Positions 46,540 through 58,487 of a DNA stretch of 64,000 nt are shown here, one piece after another. Source of the stretch: Sclerodactyla briareus (lineage: Eukaryota; Echinodermata; Holothuroidea; Dendrochirotida; Sclerodactylidae). The stretch is taken from contig JAODTK010000965.1 of NCBI GenBank assembly GCA_026419785.1, positions 434,001 through 498,000 of the forward strand, in the 5' to 3' direction. Each line of letters begins with the position of its first letter. Within the stretch, counting starts at the first letter, position 1. A model generated the notes under the pieces. It saw only the letters and a list, made by a program, of their open reading frames with translations. It made no database searches and was not told the DNA's origin. The translations under genes were made by a program, and so were the position numbers.

Positions 46540-48107
46540 GTGAGAGGTTTGATTATGCATGATAGTGTTGGTAACTTTTTACAGGAATACTATGTTCACT
46601 GTAGCATTTTTTTGGTTGGTAATGCCGGACACTGATGACAGGGGTTTAGTTAAGATTTTCCTCATAGCGCTATATTTGATATTTTTAAGCCTTTCTTATT
46701 AGGATGTCACCACTCTTGAAAAAACTAATGTTCATTTTTCAGTGTTTGTGCTATGAGTTTGAGGGATATCTGTGAGGTTCTTGTGTTGCATAGTAGGAGT
46801 CGACCTACAGTTTACCTGAATGAACTTTGGACATCTACAGTGTACCTGAATGAAACTTTGACCCCATATTATTAATATCATTCACTGCAACTGTGTACTG
46901 CTCATCGTAGAATCCCATATGTGAAACTGTCTCTTAATATGGAACATGGGGGGCTGCTTAGTGCCATTTCAAATTCTATGCGAATAGATCAAATCATTGC
47001 CTATGTATTAGCATAGTACAAGAGAAAAGGTTATGTTTAATTGACTTTAGCTAAATGTGGTTGTTTGGTATCCTATTGTCGAAAGCATAATTGAAACTTA
47101 TTCGCCGAAATGCTTAATAACTGAAAAATAAATATTGTGGGACAGTTCCTAGATCCAGGAATGGGTCACATAGATTTGTGAATGCTTATGCCTGCAGGGG
47201 GAAAAGTAATTTTGTTTTGGTGAGCCTTGAAAGAACTCTTTGAGACACGCACAATTCTTACTGTGGGTGTGTCTCTGGCTTGTGGTGACCTCTGACCTCA
47301 TATCACTATATTTGGGTGGATCAGCTCATTGTTCTATGCTCCTGGTCTATCATCCAGTGTTCAAGCTGGTTCACAGAGGTTTCACTTGAGCAAAGTGATG
47401 TACAACATGCTGAAGTCATTGTGTGGTGATACTTCTTATCAGTTACATGGTGTGGGTGATATTTTCTTTGGAAACAAGGAGGCGGTCACCATAGTTCAAG
47501 CAAAGATCACATACAAATGGAATGACGTTGTGCATAACTGATTTGGCCAAATTAAGCCCCAGTTGTCAACACGGCTCTGTCACTCAGGGCATGTTTTTGT
47601 ATGTACTGCTGTGGAATACTGTAAAGTGAGATGCCAATAAGAAATTTGAGATTGAAATTGAGCCAGCCAACTTGTGACCTTCAGGCAGAGTTTTTAGGTA
47701 TTTTTTGTTTTGGCCAGGAATTGGGCACTAGTGAAAACAAATGCCCAATGTTTTTCACTGGTGCCCCCAAATTTTTCTGGGTTGACCAATATCGACCAAT
47801 TGTTTGCTCGTTCTCTGGTCAACCAGGCAATCGTAATTCGATTCAATAATTGTTCTGCTCCCTTTCCTCCCCATCCCCCCCCCCCCACCCCCAGGAAGAG
47901 CCAAAAACTTGAGAGCATAATTGTGAGAAGGATTTGGCTTGCCCAAATTTCAACAGTTTCCTCCCCACTTTCACAGCTACCTAACAATTTGGGCCTCAGG
48001 CTATATAATTGGCTATAAACTCATGAGATCGTTCTGGCTGACACAGTAGGAATTAATGAAAACTGTCAATTACATTGACGGCAGTTGTGGGATGATGTCT
48101 TTCGTCG

Positions 48108-48150
48108 TATGATGTCATGCAAACGTTGCCAACGCTAATCGGCAGTACTA
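48108..48150 (+). repeat. Partial copy of the 55.8 kb hairpin element
   Basis: 'tatgatgtcatgcaaacg' followed by 'ttgccaac' matches the right arm of the hairpin at 55793-55939 ('tatgatgtcatcaaacg', 'ttgccaat'). Confidence 0.45.
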
Positions 48151-49749
48151 GTTGTTACCAGACAACAATGCACCTCCGTACCAAATTTCCTTCCTGTTGT
48201 TGTGGGCAATGAATAATTACACCGGGTTTGCTTTCACAAAGCATAACAGGTCACTACATAGGAAGTGACTTTGTGAATAGTTATCTAATCAGTCCAGAAG
48301 GCCCGGACGGATGAGATATGGTAGTAAATTTGCCATTACCTATATTTACTGTTGCTGGTGCCATAGCAATGATTGCTAATGGTGGTTAGGGAATATTCAC
48401 CAAGAGTTACCCATGGAGGGTACCCATTGGTGCAGGGTTGATCCAGAATGAGGTGCACTCGCGGAAGTGTCAGTTTATGGTGTGTGTGCATTTGCGTGTC
48501 GTCAGATTTTAATGTTGTTTGCAATATCTTCACTTTTGGAGTGCCGAATATACTAACATTTTTGCACACCGCCTTAATAGTCCTGAACACTATTATATCT
48601 CAAAATTTAGAAACACAAACTATCAAAATTTGAAATTCAGGGGGCGAAGAAAACACATTATGGGCAATGTTCATTTTTACCAATTCCACAAGTTTCAGAT
48701 ATTTGCTGAGTCCATTGACGGAATGATTTCAAATTTTGTAGCATGCATCAGCAAAAATTACTAAAAATGTGGATTTTAAAGAGGGATTGTTAAAACCAAA
48801 ATGGAAAGTTTCAAAATCTGTTTTTTTTCAGTATTTTATTTTCGAGATGGAAGGACTGATAGTTTTCAAATTCTTAGACAAGATACAAAGTATCGAACAA
48901 AGGGTTGCTCAGCATATCTATGCTGAAAATTTGTTCAAGTTCCTACAAAATATGGAATATTTCAGGGTAGAAACGGCTGTTTTTCGACATATTTTAATCA
49001 AGATTTGGTACTTGCATCTCGGAAATAGTTGCGGTAGGAACGATGAATAGTTCTTACATTCGCCAATGAGATCTTGCAACTGGGGGATTGCTCTCTTGTT
49101 CTGATCGGTGTTGCCTAAGCAAGACCACTTTCCATTGCTATGCACCTGTCAGTGGTATAGCACAGGCAGCCCACACAGTTGAGTCTTGTCAAGGTGGGTC
49201 CTACAACTTTTGTACATTGATACTGTACATCTCTCAGCCACTTGCAATTCCTTGAGAATGACCCACTAGTCTTCTTCTCCTGTTCATTCCTACATAATCT
49301 GAGTGGAATGATACACCCCAGCTTTGTGACATTAAGAAAGTGCACACATGCTTGAGTCCACTTAATTTATTGACGAAGCACCCACATTTGACTGACTATG
49401 GCTGGGGTATTGAGTAATATGCATCATGCATTTGATCACAAATGACAATAATTAATGGTACCGCACTATCAGCCTAAATTTTAGAGTGAAATTCCTGGAT
49501 GCCCTAGACACTGACAAGGACTGCCAATCAAATGGACTGTGAATATACACACAAGAGAACAAAATGTTGGATGTCATATTCAAATAAAAAACTATATGCA
49601 AAATTCAGAATGCTTCTGCAGCCCTATTTGGGTGGTCCAGGCAAGGTTGAACAGTATAGTCATGGGTCACTGCTACACATGAGCTGCTCAGGTCATGTGG
49701 GTTGGAAGGGTCCTGTGAGGGTTGAAATTGACACACAAAAAAAACCTTT

Positions 49750-50130
49750 TTCCTCCGCTTCTTCTCCCACATATTGAATTTGATGATCAGGATGATGGTA
49801 ATTCTATGATACCTATGGTGTTCAAGAAGTGATAGTTAAAGAGACATCCATCCAATACCTGCAACATATCTTTTCCCTCATTTCAAGTAGGGGGATCATG
49901 AAAGTTGGTCATTTTTATGAGTACCAATGTTCTGTGGGGTCTTCAGGAATTGCGGTCGAATGGTCATCCATGGGCCATTTTTTGTCAAAATGGTAAATTA
50001 ACAAAAAGCTGTCTCCTCCATATAAACTGAATAGAACTGATAATGTGAAGCTGGTCAGTATGCAATTAATTGACTGTTTCATATAAGGTGTTTTGGAATT
50101 ACAGGTCAAAGTTTACATGGAGTATAATCA
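49750..50130 (+). repeat. Decayed tandem repeat related to 35225-35800
   Basis: 'ggggtcttcaggaattgcgg', 'tcgaatggtcatcca', 'ctgtctcctccatataaa' and 'ggtgttttggaattacagg' echo the unit order of the 35 kb array. Confidence 0.4.
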
Positions 50131-50208
50131 CATTTTGTAATATCAATCAATTTTCTTCACACATTTCAAATCTGCCAATTAATAGGTGAGCTATATCACA
50201 CACATCTT

Positions 50209-50212
<4 letters not shown>

Positions 50213-50240
<28 letters not shown>
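50213..50240 (+). repeat. (TG)14 microsatellite
   Basis: Uninterrupted TG dinucleotides. Confidence 0.95.
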
Positions 50241-50392
50241 GCAGTGGGTGTGTATAGCTCCAGATTAATGGAAGACAAGAGAAGTTTTGCTTGCATACTT
50301 GGTGTGGTGGATATACCACAGGGTGTAGACAGCCCATGTCAAATTACATTTCACATAATTTCAAACATCCTCAAATCTTTTATTTTGTACAG

Positions 50393-50455
50393 CTCTACAG
50401 CAGACAGCTCCTGCCTGCCCTCCAGCGCATGTATGATAACAACATGTACGCGAAG
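50393..50455 (+). CDS. LGMN: Legumain short exon between His and Cys exons
   Basis: Acceptor ttattttgtacag (to 50392) and donor AAG|GTAGGT (GT at 50456-50457). The 21 codons in phase 0 read LYSRQLLPALQRMYDNNMYA then K. Joined, the protein reads FPDI-LYSRQLL...[15 protein letters not shown]. This matches human FPNEDLHVKDLNKTIRYMYE then HKMYQKMVFYIEACESG in length and in the R-M-Y...M-Y-x-K pattern. It is a helix linking the two catalytic strands. A second AG inside the exon (50400) is a possible alternative acceptor, but it would break the phase. Confidence 0.9.
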
Positions 50456-53400
50456 GTAGGTACCAAACTCCCCCAAGCTATAATTCCTTTTTTTCGTTCC
50501 TTTTTTTCTTTTCACTAATTTTTTTCACGTTCTCAAATAATTGACCTGAGTCCAATGTCTAAATACTTTCAAATTTTGTGACAGTAAAAAGCATACTTTT
50601 TTTTAACCCACTTTTTTTCCATGTTAAACAATCTGCCGAAAATTATAACAAATGTGGAATTTTTGAAAATATGCTCTTTCTTCAGTGTATAAATAGATCG
50701 GAAAGACTGAATGGTTTCAAATTTTAGAATAAGGTATAAAGTAATATGTTTTTTACCCATTATTAATGCTGCTCATTTCCAATAAGATAGAAACGGTCTG
50801 GATATTTGTCACATTTGTTGGGATGCTGATGAGTTTCTGTAACTCCGGGGATTGCCAACTTGTTTTTTCAAGTGGGCCTTGTTATTTTGGAAGTGCTCAC
50901 CATGAGAGCAATCACTTGTTAGGAGCTGAGGAACATGATAATTTATTAACTAAGTGGGGCACTGCAATGATAAGTTGTTGAGTAGTTTATGTTAATAACT
51001 GCATTCATTTGAATGCCACATTCCAATATCCGTGTTAACCGTTATCACGACTGGAACTAGCGTTCCATTTCCACATAAATGGTAATTACCAGTCATGAAC
51101 TGGGAAGTAAAACGGCTGTCCTCGCCTTTCAACAAGTAATTCACACATGTGGACATTCGCCGAACCAACTGAGTTGAAAAATCAGAGCCAAATAAAACAT
51201 ATCCCATGTACGAATTGTAATTCGTAAGAAAAAATCAAGGGGGCAATATTCTTCGAAGATGGGAACTTCCGAGAATAATACTGCATTTATTGGGAACGGA
51301 TTCTATGAAGAGCGAAATTCCAGACCAAAAGGCTGTTCGTTGAACGTTGGCAATCGAGTGTTTCGCGCAACCAATACCCAGTGCAATAACGTTTACCATT
51401 AGACTTTCGATTTTCGAAAGTTTCTGTAAATGCTCAATATTTTCCTTTGATTCTGTTGAATTGATGAATATTCTAGGACTAAAAACACTAGTAAGATCTT
51501 TCTGTATTTCGATGATTGAACAATCTGGGGTGTTTCTCATTCACTCAGGTAGGCCGCTATCTTGAATCCCATTTTAACGACTTGTGGACTGGGATTGCCC
51601 AATTCAAGAGTGGGAAAGTTGTGAATACGATATTCAAAAGGTTACGCAGCATAAGTACTGCTTGGGCCTGCTGTTGGTTGCCACTGTAACCAACAAAGCT
51701 GGGTCACCGGAATTTCACTGCTGATAGTAACATCGTAACACAACACGTAATTCCCATATAAAGATACCGCTATAGGCATCTGTGGTGTTGAGGTATGTTT
51801 AAGTAGAACTGTTGTCTTGTTAGCCACCTTAACAGAGCAGAGATAGGACCATGTCACCAAAATTTGTTAGAGTTCATATTCATCCAAGATATGATACAAG
51901 CCAAGTCATTCAAGCAAGTCACTGTACATAGTCAATGGAGGCATGTCCTAAATTCTGTCCAGGCTCACACTTTTCAAACCCCAGCCTTCAAGTTGCGAGT
52001 GTTACAAACACTTACAAACGCGTTGTCCTGATTTGTCATGTTCACTAGTAGTGACTACATACCCTCCATGAGAAAGTGGGGAGGGGGGGCTCATGTGAGA
52101 GGAAGGGTTTGGTATTTAGAAATGAATATTGCAAGTTTAATTCTTTCCAGCCACATGGGGACCTCTAATGTAAAAACTCGATGCACTGTATCTACTCAGC
52201 GTTAATGGTAGGCGGTTCAATTGGCAAAACATTGAAGATGTATACCAAGAAAGAAGGATGTCTGTGGTGTCTCCAAGTGAGGGATAGAAGGCATGTGCTC
52301 AACCCTCCCCCCTTCCCACAGAAAGTTAAGGTTGTGTGCCCACAGGTACCTCATTTATATGTGAGTGTTGGAAAAATGCAGATTTTCCAATATTCTTCCC
52401 CGAAAATGTACGTTCTCACCACCAACTTTACTGGGAAAGGTAGCAAATGTAGTACCAAATTTAATTTGGAAGCCTCGATCATCCATGAATTTGACAGAGG
52501 ACATACCCCTCATATTCCATCACTAGGACCGTGTTCACGAATTCCCCAGCATGCCTCTGTGAAAACAATGTGCCCCCAAACTGAATTGTCTGTTGATGCC
52601 ACTGGGTTTGTTGAAGGTCAACTGGGGGGTAGGGGTTGACTTCTTTGGTATACCCTGTCTGTCACAAGGGATGACTAAAGGGAGAGAGGGTGGGGGCCTG
52701 CACAATCATACACCCCGTATCTCTGACATATATGCATTTATGTGTCGTTGAACATCTCGGGTTTTATGCACCTGTCAATTGAATGACCCACCCCTTTAGC
52801 CGCCCAGCAAATTGTCAGTCAAATGTGGGTCATTTTCATCTATACATGTGCATCACTTACCCTGATTAGTCAGTCACAGAATTGACTCTGGGGTGTGTCA
52901 GTTCACCCAGGTTATATGTCACCACCTTCGACAGTGACTCAGCCTGCCCCAGGTATAGGTAGGGGGGCATCCTACAATTGATGTGCATGACCCACATCAG
53001 AAGTGAACAGCATGTACGTGCACTTTATAACATTACCAATGATCCAAGGTAATGTTTGATGATACTGTGATTAGGGTGACTAAAAAGGGTACATTTGCTT
53101 AGTCTGGCTGGTATGATCCATGTTTATTAATATTTGCTAAAAGAAAAAAGGCAGGTATCTGATAGATAAGTCCATGTTGTGTCATCATTAGGCTCAGGTC
53201 AACAATGGGAAATTACCTGGAACGACCTACCTGTAAACTTGACTCTTAGTTCTTACTGTTTAATACATTGACAAAACCAAAGCCTTGACTGAACTTGAGC
53301 TGTTGACAGTGAGATAATAGAACAACAACCAAAATGTGATCATATACCCCTTGTGATGTCGGCAGCAGATCAGCAAGAACCTATGTAATATGAAGCCAAT

Positions 53401-54315
53401 TATAAAACATGTGCTTTGGAAAACCCTGTAGCAAACCAAGTAGTGTTGAAATTTGAATGAAACCTCAGTCAGGGATTTTTTCACAAGCTGCAGGAAGTTT
53501 CCTGTATTCCATTGTGAATACAATTTTGCATTTTTCTGCTGTCAGAGTGCAGAATGGTAACATTGGTAGTGCTCATAGTCTGACCTGCCCCTCTCTCCCC
53601 CTCACACTCCCCCCACCCATCCTTCTCCCATGGCATCATCAATTTAAATTCCTTTAATTAGGTTGACTGAACTTGAATTTGGGGTGTGAAATTTCGATGA
53701 GTTTTCCTTGGCACATGTACCAGTTTAGGTTAGCTTAAACCGATGACCGTTGAAATTCAATTCTAGCTCGAGAGATTCACAATCAAGTCTTACTTTTATA
53801 CCAATTTCTCTAACCCTATGGAATTTCGGCATTATTCAAACAGAATAATTGATATTGATTTTTTTTTTTTTTGAAACGATATTATCAGGTTGAAATTCGT
53901 AATTTCGTGGAATAGGTCTCTGTGGCGAAACGATTATATTTGTCACGGTCGGTCGACTTCTTATTAACAGGAACCCTCCTATTGTTATCACATATTGCTG
54001 TATTGTTGTTGTTAAAGATGGTTAATATCATTGATAAATTCAGACAATACATTGCCTGGGGTGTGGGAGGGGACTTCAACTTTAACCCATTACTGAAGAG
54101 AAGGCACTGCGGTGAAGAACCAGGGAACCACTGGCGTAGTGACTGATTACGAACCATCGATCACCTCGTTTCAACCCCCATATCCCCTATGAGCCAGCCT
54201 TCTAAGGATTTACCTCCCTCCCTGTCTTTGAGCTGTAATCCACAAAATATCTACTGTATGACCCTGCATTGTTCATGTGAAGTTCAACCTCCACTATTGC
54301 TCTTCTCACATTTAG
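50456..54315. other. Legumain intron (~3.9 kb)
   Basis: No exon recognised. The 152-codon plus frame at 52181-52639 lacks splice borders and family features. There is a C-rich run near 53585-53620 and a T-run at 53859-53872. Confidence 0.5.
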
Positions 54316-54501
54316 TTGGTGTTCTACGTGGAGGCCTGCGAGTCGGGCTCCATGTTTGTCGACCTCCCCACGGACATCAACATCTTCGCCACCACCGCAG
54401 CCAACCCGAGCGAGTCCTCGTACGGCTACTACTGCAACATCACAGGGATGCCCTGCCTGGGGGACGAGTACAGCATCCACTGGCTGGAGGACTCTGATGC
54501 G
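54316..54501 (+). CDS. LGMN: Legumain exon with catalytic cysteine
   Basis: Acceptor tcacatttag (to 54315). The 62 codons in phase 0 begin [20 protein letters not shown], then [20 protein letters not shown] and a Cys-Leu-Gly-Asp segment, and end HWLEDSDA before GCG|GTACTT. The nucleophile is the Cys of E-A-C-E-S-G-S (codon 54337-54339), identical to human legumain. A-T-T-A-A-N-P and E-S-S-Y line the S1 pocket and Asn recognition region. W-L-E-D-S-D matches human W-M-E-D-S-D. The frame is intact. The donor is GTACTT, weaker than the GTGAGT used by most other exons of the gene. GC content is clearly higher than in the surrounding intron. Confidence 0.97.
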
Positions 54502-55269
54502 GTACTTACAAGATTAGAATTGATTTGATTTATTGGCAACTAAATTTAGAATGTTTACAGTGATTTGTTACAATCAATACCATAGTTAAGAAAAAATGCT
54601 GGTCCCTCATACTATAAGGCATCTCCCCCCCCCCCTCCCCCCCTCCTCACTACAGGTAGACCAAGCCAAGGTGCAAGGTTGATGCATAGATCAATATTTG
54701 AAGTAGAGCAAATACTGATAAGGTGTGCTTTAGTTGACTCCTGTTAAAGGCAGTCCACTTGCTATACTAGATTATACTATAGCCACCGCATGTATGTGCT
54801 ATGTTCATTTAATTACCATAAGGTTATGATTGCTCTGTCAAACAAGAAAATTACCATTACTTGCGCAATCAACATTTTTTCCTTTCTGTGAATACAGAAA
54901 ACCCCAAAATAATCCACACCTACTGACCAGTTGTTTTCACATTACTATATAGTGAAGTGATGATTACATATTTCAAAAGGGCAAAATATCCAATCTGACA
55001 TAATTCTTTTATTTTACTTTTGAATTTCAATACGTAAGGTTTTCAGAACGGTGAAGGTGTTACCAGACTTGCTGCAGTTGATTCGCTGTACAACAACTTC
55101 AAGAACGTAATTAACAATATAACAAAGAATAGAACCGCCGTCCCACATTATGTGTGTCACCCTGACACAAACCAAGGTTGAAAACCTGGATACTGGACAA
55201 TGCCCGGATATTGGCACTTGACAGCCTCTGAGGCTTTCGATTGAACTCTAAACATCTGGTTCTTTCCAG
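54502..55269. other. Legumain intron
   Basis: Short intron with a C-rich run near 54627-54643. Nothing else defined. Confidence 0.5.
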
Positions 55270-55450
55270 GAGGACTTGTCTACGGAGACCCTCGATGCCC
55301 AGTACAGGCTCGTCAAGAAGGAGACTCTGGAGAGCCACGTCTGTGAGTACGGAGATATGGACTTCCAGAACGAGGCTCTGATCGACTTCCAAGGGGGTCA
55401 AACACGTCCCAGTGAAGAAAGAGCCCAAGGGACCCAGGTCCCATGATCCT
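55270..55450 (+). CDS. LGMN: Legumain exon, end of catalytic domain, one extra G
   Basis: Acceptor ggttctttccag (to 55269). Reads EDLSTETLDAQYRLVKKETL, ESHVCEYGDMDFQNEALIDF, Q-G (human [20 protein letters not shown] ... QYGN...QFQG). After the G5 run at 55393-55397 the plain frame runs into a TGA. Dropping one G gives VKHVPVKKEPKGPRSHDP, in phase 0 exactly at donor CCT|GTGAGT. The length of 181, not a multiple of 3, agrees with one surplus base. This exon closes the protease domain and starts the linker to the activation peptide. The shift sits in a homopolymer, the typical place for a sequencing or assembly error. Confidence 0.92.
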
Positions 55451-55792
55451 GTGAGTGTCAATCAATCGAACGGATGACCTTTTATAGCGCCTGAATATAA
55501 ATGTTCAGTGGTGCTGCGTTGAATGAAAGATTCCGTTGTTCATGTCTCGTTATACCGGCAGATATATGTTCCACGGTTCAGAAGCTGTATGGAAATGAGT
55601 CGTTGTGAAGCTTCATTCAGTAATATTACCAGGAGGCTCTTGCCTAAAGGGAAATTCCAGCCCCCCAAATTGGTACTCTTATCATTGTACAAGGCTAAAG
55701 AGATAAAAAAAAATCATTTGAATATCACTTTGTTCCAGGTTCATAGCTTGTGGGGTGGGAAGATACTGGCTTCTGCAAAATTTCATATAATT

Positions 55793-55939
55793 TGCTGATT
55801 TCGGCAAACTGGCAACCTTTTTGTGATGTCATATCTACCAATCATAAGGCAAAAGGCATATTTCCTAACATTTTTCTCTAAATTGGTAGATATGATGTCA
55901 TCAAACGTTGCCAATTTGCAAAATTGCCAATTAGCAGTG
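55793..55939. mobile_element. Hairpin (inverted-repeat) element
   Basis: The left arm 'cggcaaactggcaacc', 'tttttgtgatgtcatatc', 'taccaat' (55802-55842) is matched in reverse by 'attggtagatatgatgtc', 'atcaaacgttgccaatttgc' (55882-55919). The loop is about 40 bases, and pairing extends a few bases outward on both sides. It could be a small palindromic MITE. A partial copy is at 48108. Confidence 0.7.
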
Positions 55940-56075
55940 ATTATTTGTTAATCTTTGAAAATTCTTAACTTTATAACCGAACATGCTATGAATGTGAAAC
56001 AAAGTTTGATTGGCATGATTTTTAATGCACAATCATATGACATTTGAATATTTTTACTGAATTTTCCCGTTACAG

Positions 56076-56081
56076 ATCAAG
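56076..56081 (+). CDS. LGMN: Possible 6-base microexon of legumain (Ile-Lys)
   Basis: A long pyrimidine tract and acceptor (gaattttcccgttacag) stand right before ATCAAG, which is followed at once by a consensus donor GTGAGC. Both neighbouring exons are in phase 0, so adding Ile-Lys would keep the frame (S-H-D-P-I-K-F-S-V-I-P-S). Reading through instead gives I-K-V-S-K-K-Q-G and a stop, a possible truncated isoform. It may be coincidence. Confidence 0.3.
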
Positions 56082-56147
56082 GTGAGCAAGAAGCAGGGGT
56101 AGGGTATATGGGGTATCCATGGGTACTGCTGATTTGATTTAGTAGTA

Positions 56148-56660
56148 AAAATAATTGGTGTGAGCAAGTTGAATTTTGGGAGGCAGCATTCTTATGGGGA
56201 GTACATGAACACTGTTATTTTTGGTGTAGACTAGAGGGGTCATTTTGGCAATGTGGAAATTGTGAAATATTGACATTTTGCCAATTTGAATTGTCAAGAC
56301 AATAAACTTGACCCCTCCTAGATAGATGAAGCTTAATACTTGGTATGTGGAGTCCTCATAATGAGTACATGATGCCTATTGTTTTGGGGTTAGGTCAAAT
56401 GTCATCTGGTGTTAACAGAGGTCACGGGCTGGAAACTTGTTAACCCCATAAGTCCAAAACACTTGGGTGTGAGCAAGCTGAATTTTGGAATGCAGTATTC
56501 TTATGGGGAGTACATGAACACTATTGTTTTCAGTGTAGACATTGGAGAGCTGGATCATTTGGGGGAAAATTGCTGAAAACTGGTATTTTCCCTAATTTTA
56601 GCTTGTAACACGATTACTTGACTCCACTGACAGATGGAGCTCTTAATTTTTTTTTAAATT
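56148..56660 (+). repeat. 309 bp tandem repeat with ~155 bp half-units
   Basis: 'tgagcaagttgaattttggg' (56161) and 'tgagcaagctgaattttgga' (56470) are 309 bases apart. Both are followed by 'cttatggggagtacatgaac'. A half-unit near 56329 has 'ataatgagtacatgatgcc'. Confidence 0.8.
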
Positions 56661-57234
56661 TTGCTACAAATTAGGTTGAATCACAGGCAGAAGACAGATC
56701 GCTCATGGGACTGACTTGGGAGAAGCTAGGAGAGAGCCAAGAGTGGGCCACTGGGGGTCGCAGTGGGGTTTGTGACCCCAGCCTCCATGAGGACCTACAT
56801 ACATAACATTGTTTTTCCTACACCAGAACTGTCACCATGCTTCGACCTCCCCCCCCCCCCCCCTTGTCTTCTCCCAATTTGTTCTGGATCCCTGAACTCC
56901 CAACGAGGAGAGCCTTCTGAGAGACAGCTTGTCGATGTTATACTTGGAAACCTGTAAACCGTAACAAGAGAGGAAACAGGAATGGCAGAGCTCTTTGAAG
57001 ATGAGCTCTAACAATGAATGAGGAGAGGGGTGAGAGGCAGAGCCAACCCTATAGCACTGCATGCTACAGGAAGGGACCAAAGCCAAGGGGCGAGGTGATG
57101 GTTGAGAAAGAAATTATATTTTCAAAGCTTCTCGTTTTTGGGGTTGTTCTTCCAGATGTCCCCTTATATAGAGCGAGGCAGTTCCTAATAGTGATGAGCC
57201 AGAGTTGACGTTTCTGATTTCTCCCTCTCCTCAG

Positions 57235-57351
57235 TTCTCTGTGATCCCATCGCGTGAGATTCAGATGAGCAAGCTCCACATGGCCCTCCGAGAGGAGAAT
57301 GACCTAGCTAAGAGGGACCAGATCCTCAGGGATATCATAGAGGTTGCTGAG
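57235..57351 (+). CDS. LGMN: Legumain exon, activation peptide
   Basis: Acceptor tctcctcag (to 57234) and donor GAG|GTGAGT. The 39 codons in phase 0 read FSVIPSREIQMSKLHMALRE, ENDLAKRDQILRDIIEVAE. It aligns with human [20 protein letters not shown] and ESRQLTEEIQRHL. The Asn of E-E-N-D (codon 57298-57300) aligns with the human N-D site where the activation peptide is cut on maturation. The region blocks the active site in the zymogen. The frame is intact. This helical exon connects to the C-terminal stabilising domain. Confidence 0.92.
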
Positions 57352-57658
57352 GTGAGTCAACTTTTGTGAAGGATTCAGCCCGCCCAGCCCAGCCTGCCCT
57401 TCCAGTCTTTCTCGGCGAATTTTACTAACGAATACATTTTGTGACTTGACATTCTACGTAGCAACCCTCCCACAGTGCTGACAAAATGCAATTCTTTTTA
57501 TAAAAACCAGATCTAGTTATCCTACATTATGTAATAATCATTGTGCGACATTGTGAAGGCATGAATGAACGTCAAGTCGTGAATTGATGAATTTGGAAAC
57601 ACACCATGTCTTCTGGACTGCTCTTCTTTGCTCACTCTTGTTGACTGGTGTATGATCC

Positions 57659-57998
57659 GAGTGTCGGCACAGTGTAGAGCATCGACCCTCACCGGGAGAC
57701 TGGGTTCGATTCCCGGTCGGGTCATACCAAAGATTTTCAAAATGGCTGTTGCCTTCTCGCTGGACGCTCAGCGACAAGGGGAAAAATTTGAGTCAGGGAC
57801 AACGAGGGGGAGGCCATTTGCATGTTGCCATCTGCGTGTGATTACCCCCACCCCCACATTAAGGTCCCACCAAACGGCATTGCCTATTCTGTGTACCAGG
57901 TGAGGGATTTGCATCTGACATAGGGCAGTATCCGTCCACCCTTACTGGCCTTGATAGGTTTGATCCTCTGCTCGGCAAGTATACCATAAAAAAAAAAG
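57659..57998 (+). mobile_element. tRNA-derived SINE, copy 2 (~340 bp), in legumain intron
   Basis: Same family and orientation as 42578-42926. B-box-like GGGTTCGATTCCC here is closer to the consensus. The tail is an A10 run after 'ggcaagtataccat'. The A-box-like part is 'ggcacagtgtagagcatc'. Confidence 0.8.
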
Positions 57999-57999
57999 A

Positions 58000-58487
58000 T
58001 TAAATGGAAAGCCTCTGAGCTGAATCCCCCACTGCAGTATTGCCAGCTGAGTTGGGCTGCAACAATCACATATAAAAAATTCTTATTCATACCTACCATA
58101 GTTATCACACATATATTGGATTTATGATGCTTTTTATCATTGTTCCATGAGTGGTCAAGGCACACGAATGATATTTTTTTTTCAATTCTTGTTTGAATTG
58201 ACTCACAGGACAAGTGAACCTCAATCACATCTGGCTAGTACACTCTTCACAGCTTTCTTCTCTTGCCCCCTTGTAATTGTGCCTAGTATTAGGTCAAATT
58301 TCTAGATTTGGTTGTGAGTCCTGCAGTTATTGCAGGCGTGTAGCTGCAGCAGAAAACTTGTGTTCCTTTGCCGAACTGAAGGAAAACAATATACAGAAAT
58401 GTCTAGTGTATATGTGTGTGTTTGTGTGTGTATATGTTACACTGTGAGTTCAAATCATGGAATCACAGGCATCAATGAAACTCACGT
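58000..58487. other. Legumain intron
   Basis: Unique-looking sequence with a short TG-rich tract near 58410-58435. Confidence 0.45.

Larger units (their letters stand above)
46540..50392. other. Legumain intron (~3.9 kb)
   Basis: Contains a C-rich run near 47875-47890, a partial copy (48108-48150) of the hairpin element found at 55793, a TTTCAAATTTTAGA-type phrase near 48850 that recurs at 50710, a decayed tandem stretch (49750-50130) and a TG repeat. No other exon recognised. Confidence 0.5.
55451..57234. other. Legumain intron with hairpin and tandem repeats
   Basis: Holds the hairpin at 55793-55939, a possible 6-base microexon (56076-56081), the 309 bp repeat at 56148-56660 and a C13 run near 56850-56863. 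Confidence 0.5.

Noticed and set aside
52181..52639. 152-codon plus frame in a legumain intron
   Set aside because: No splice borders, no family resemblance, sits in intron sequence.
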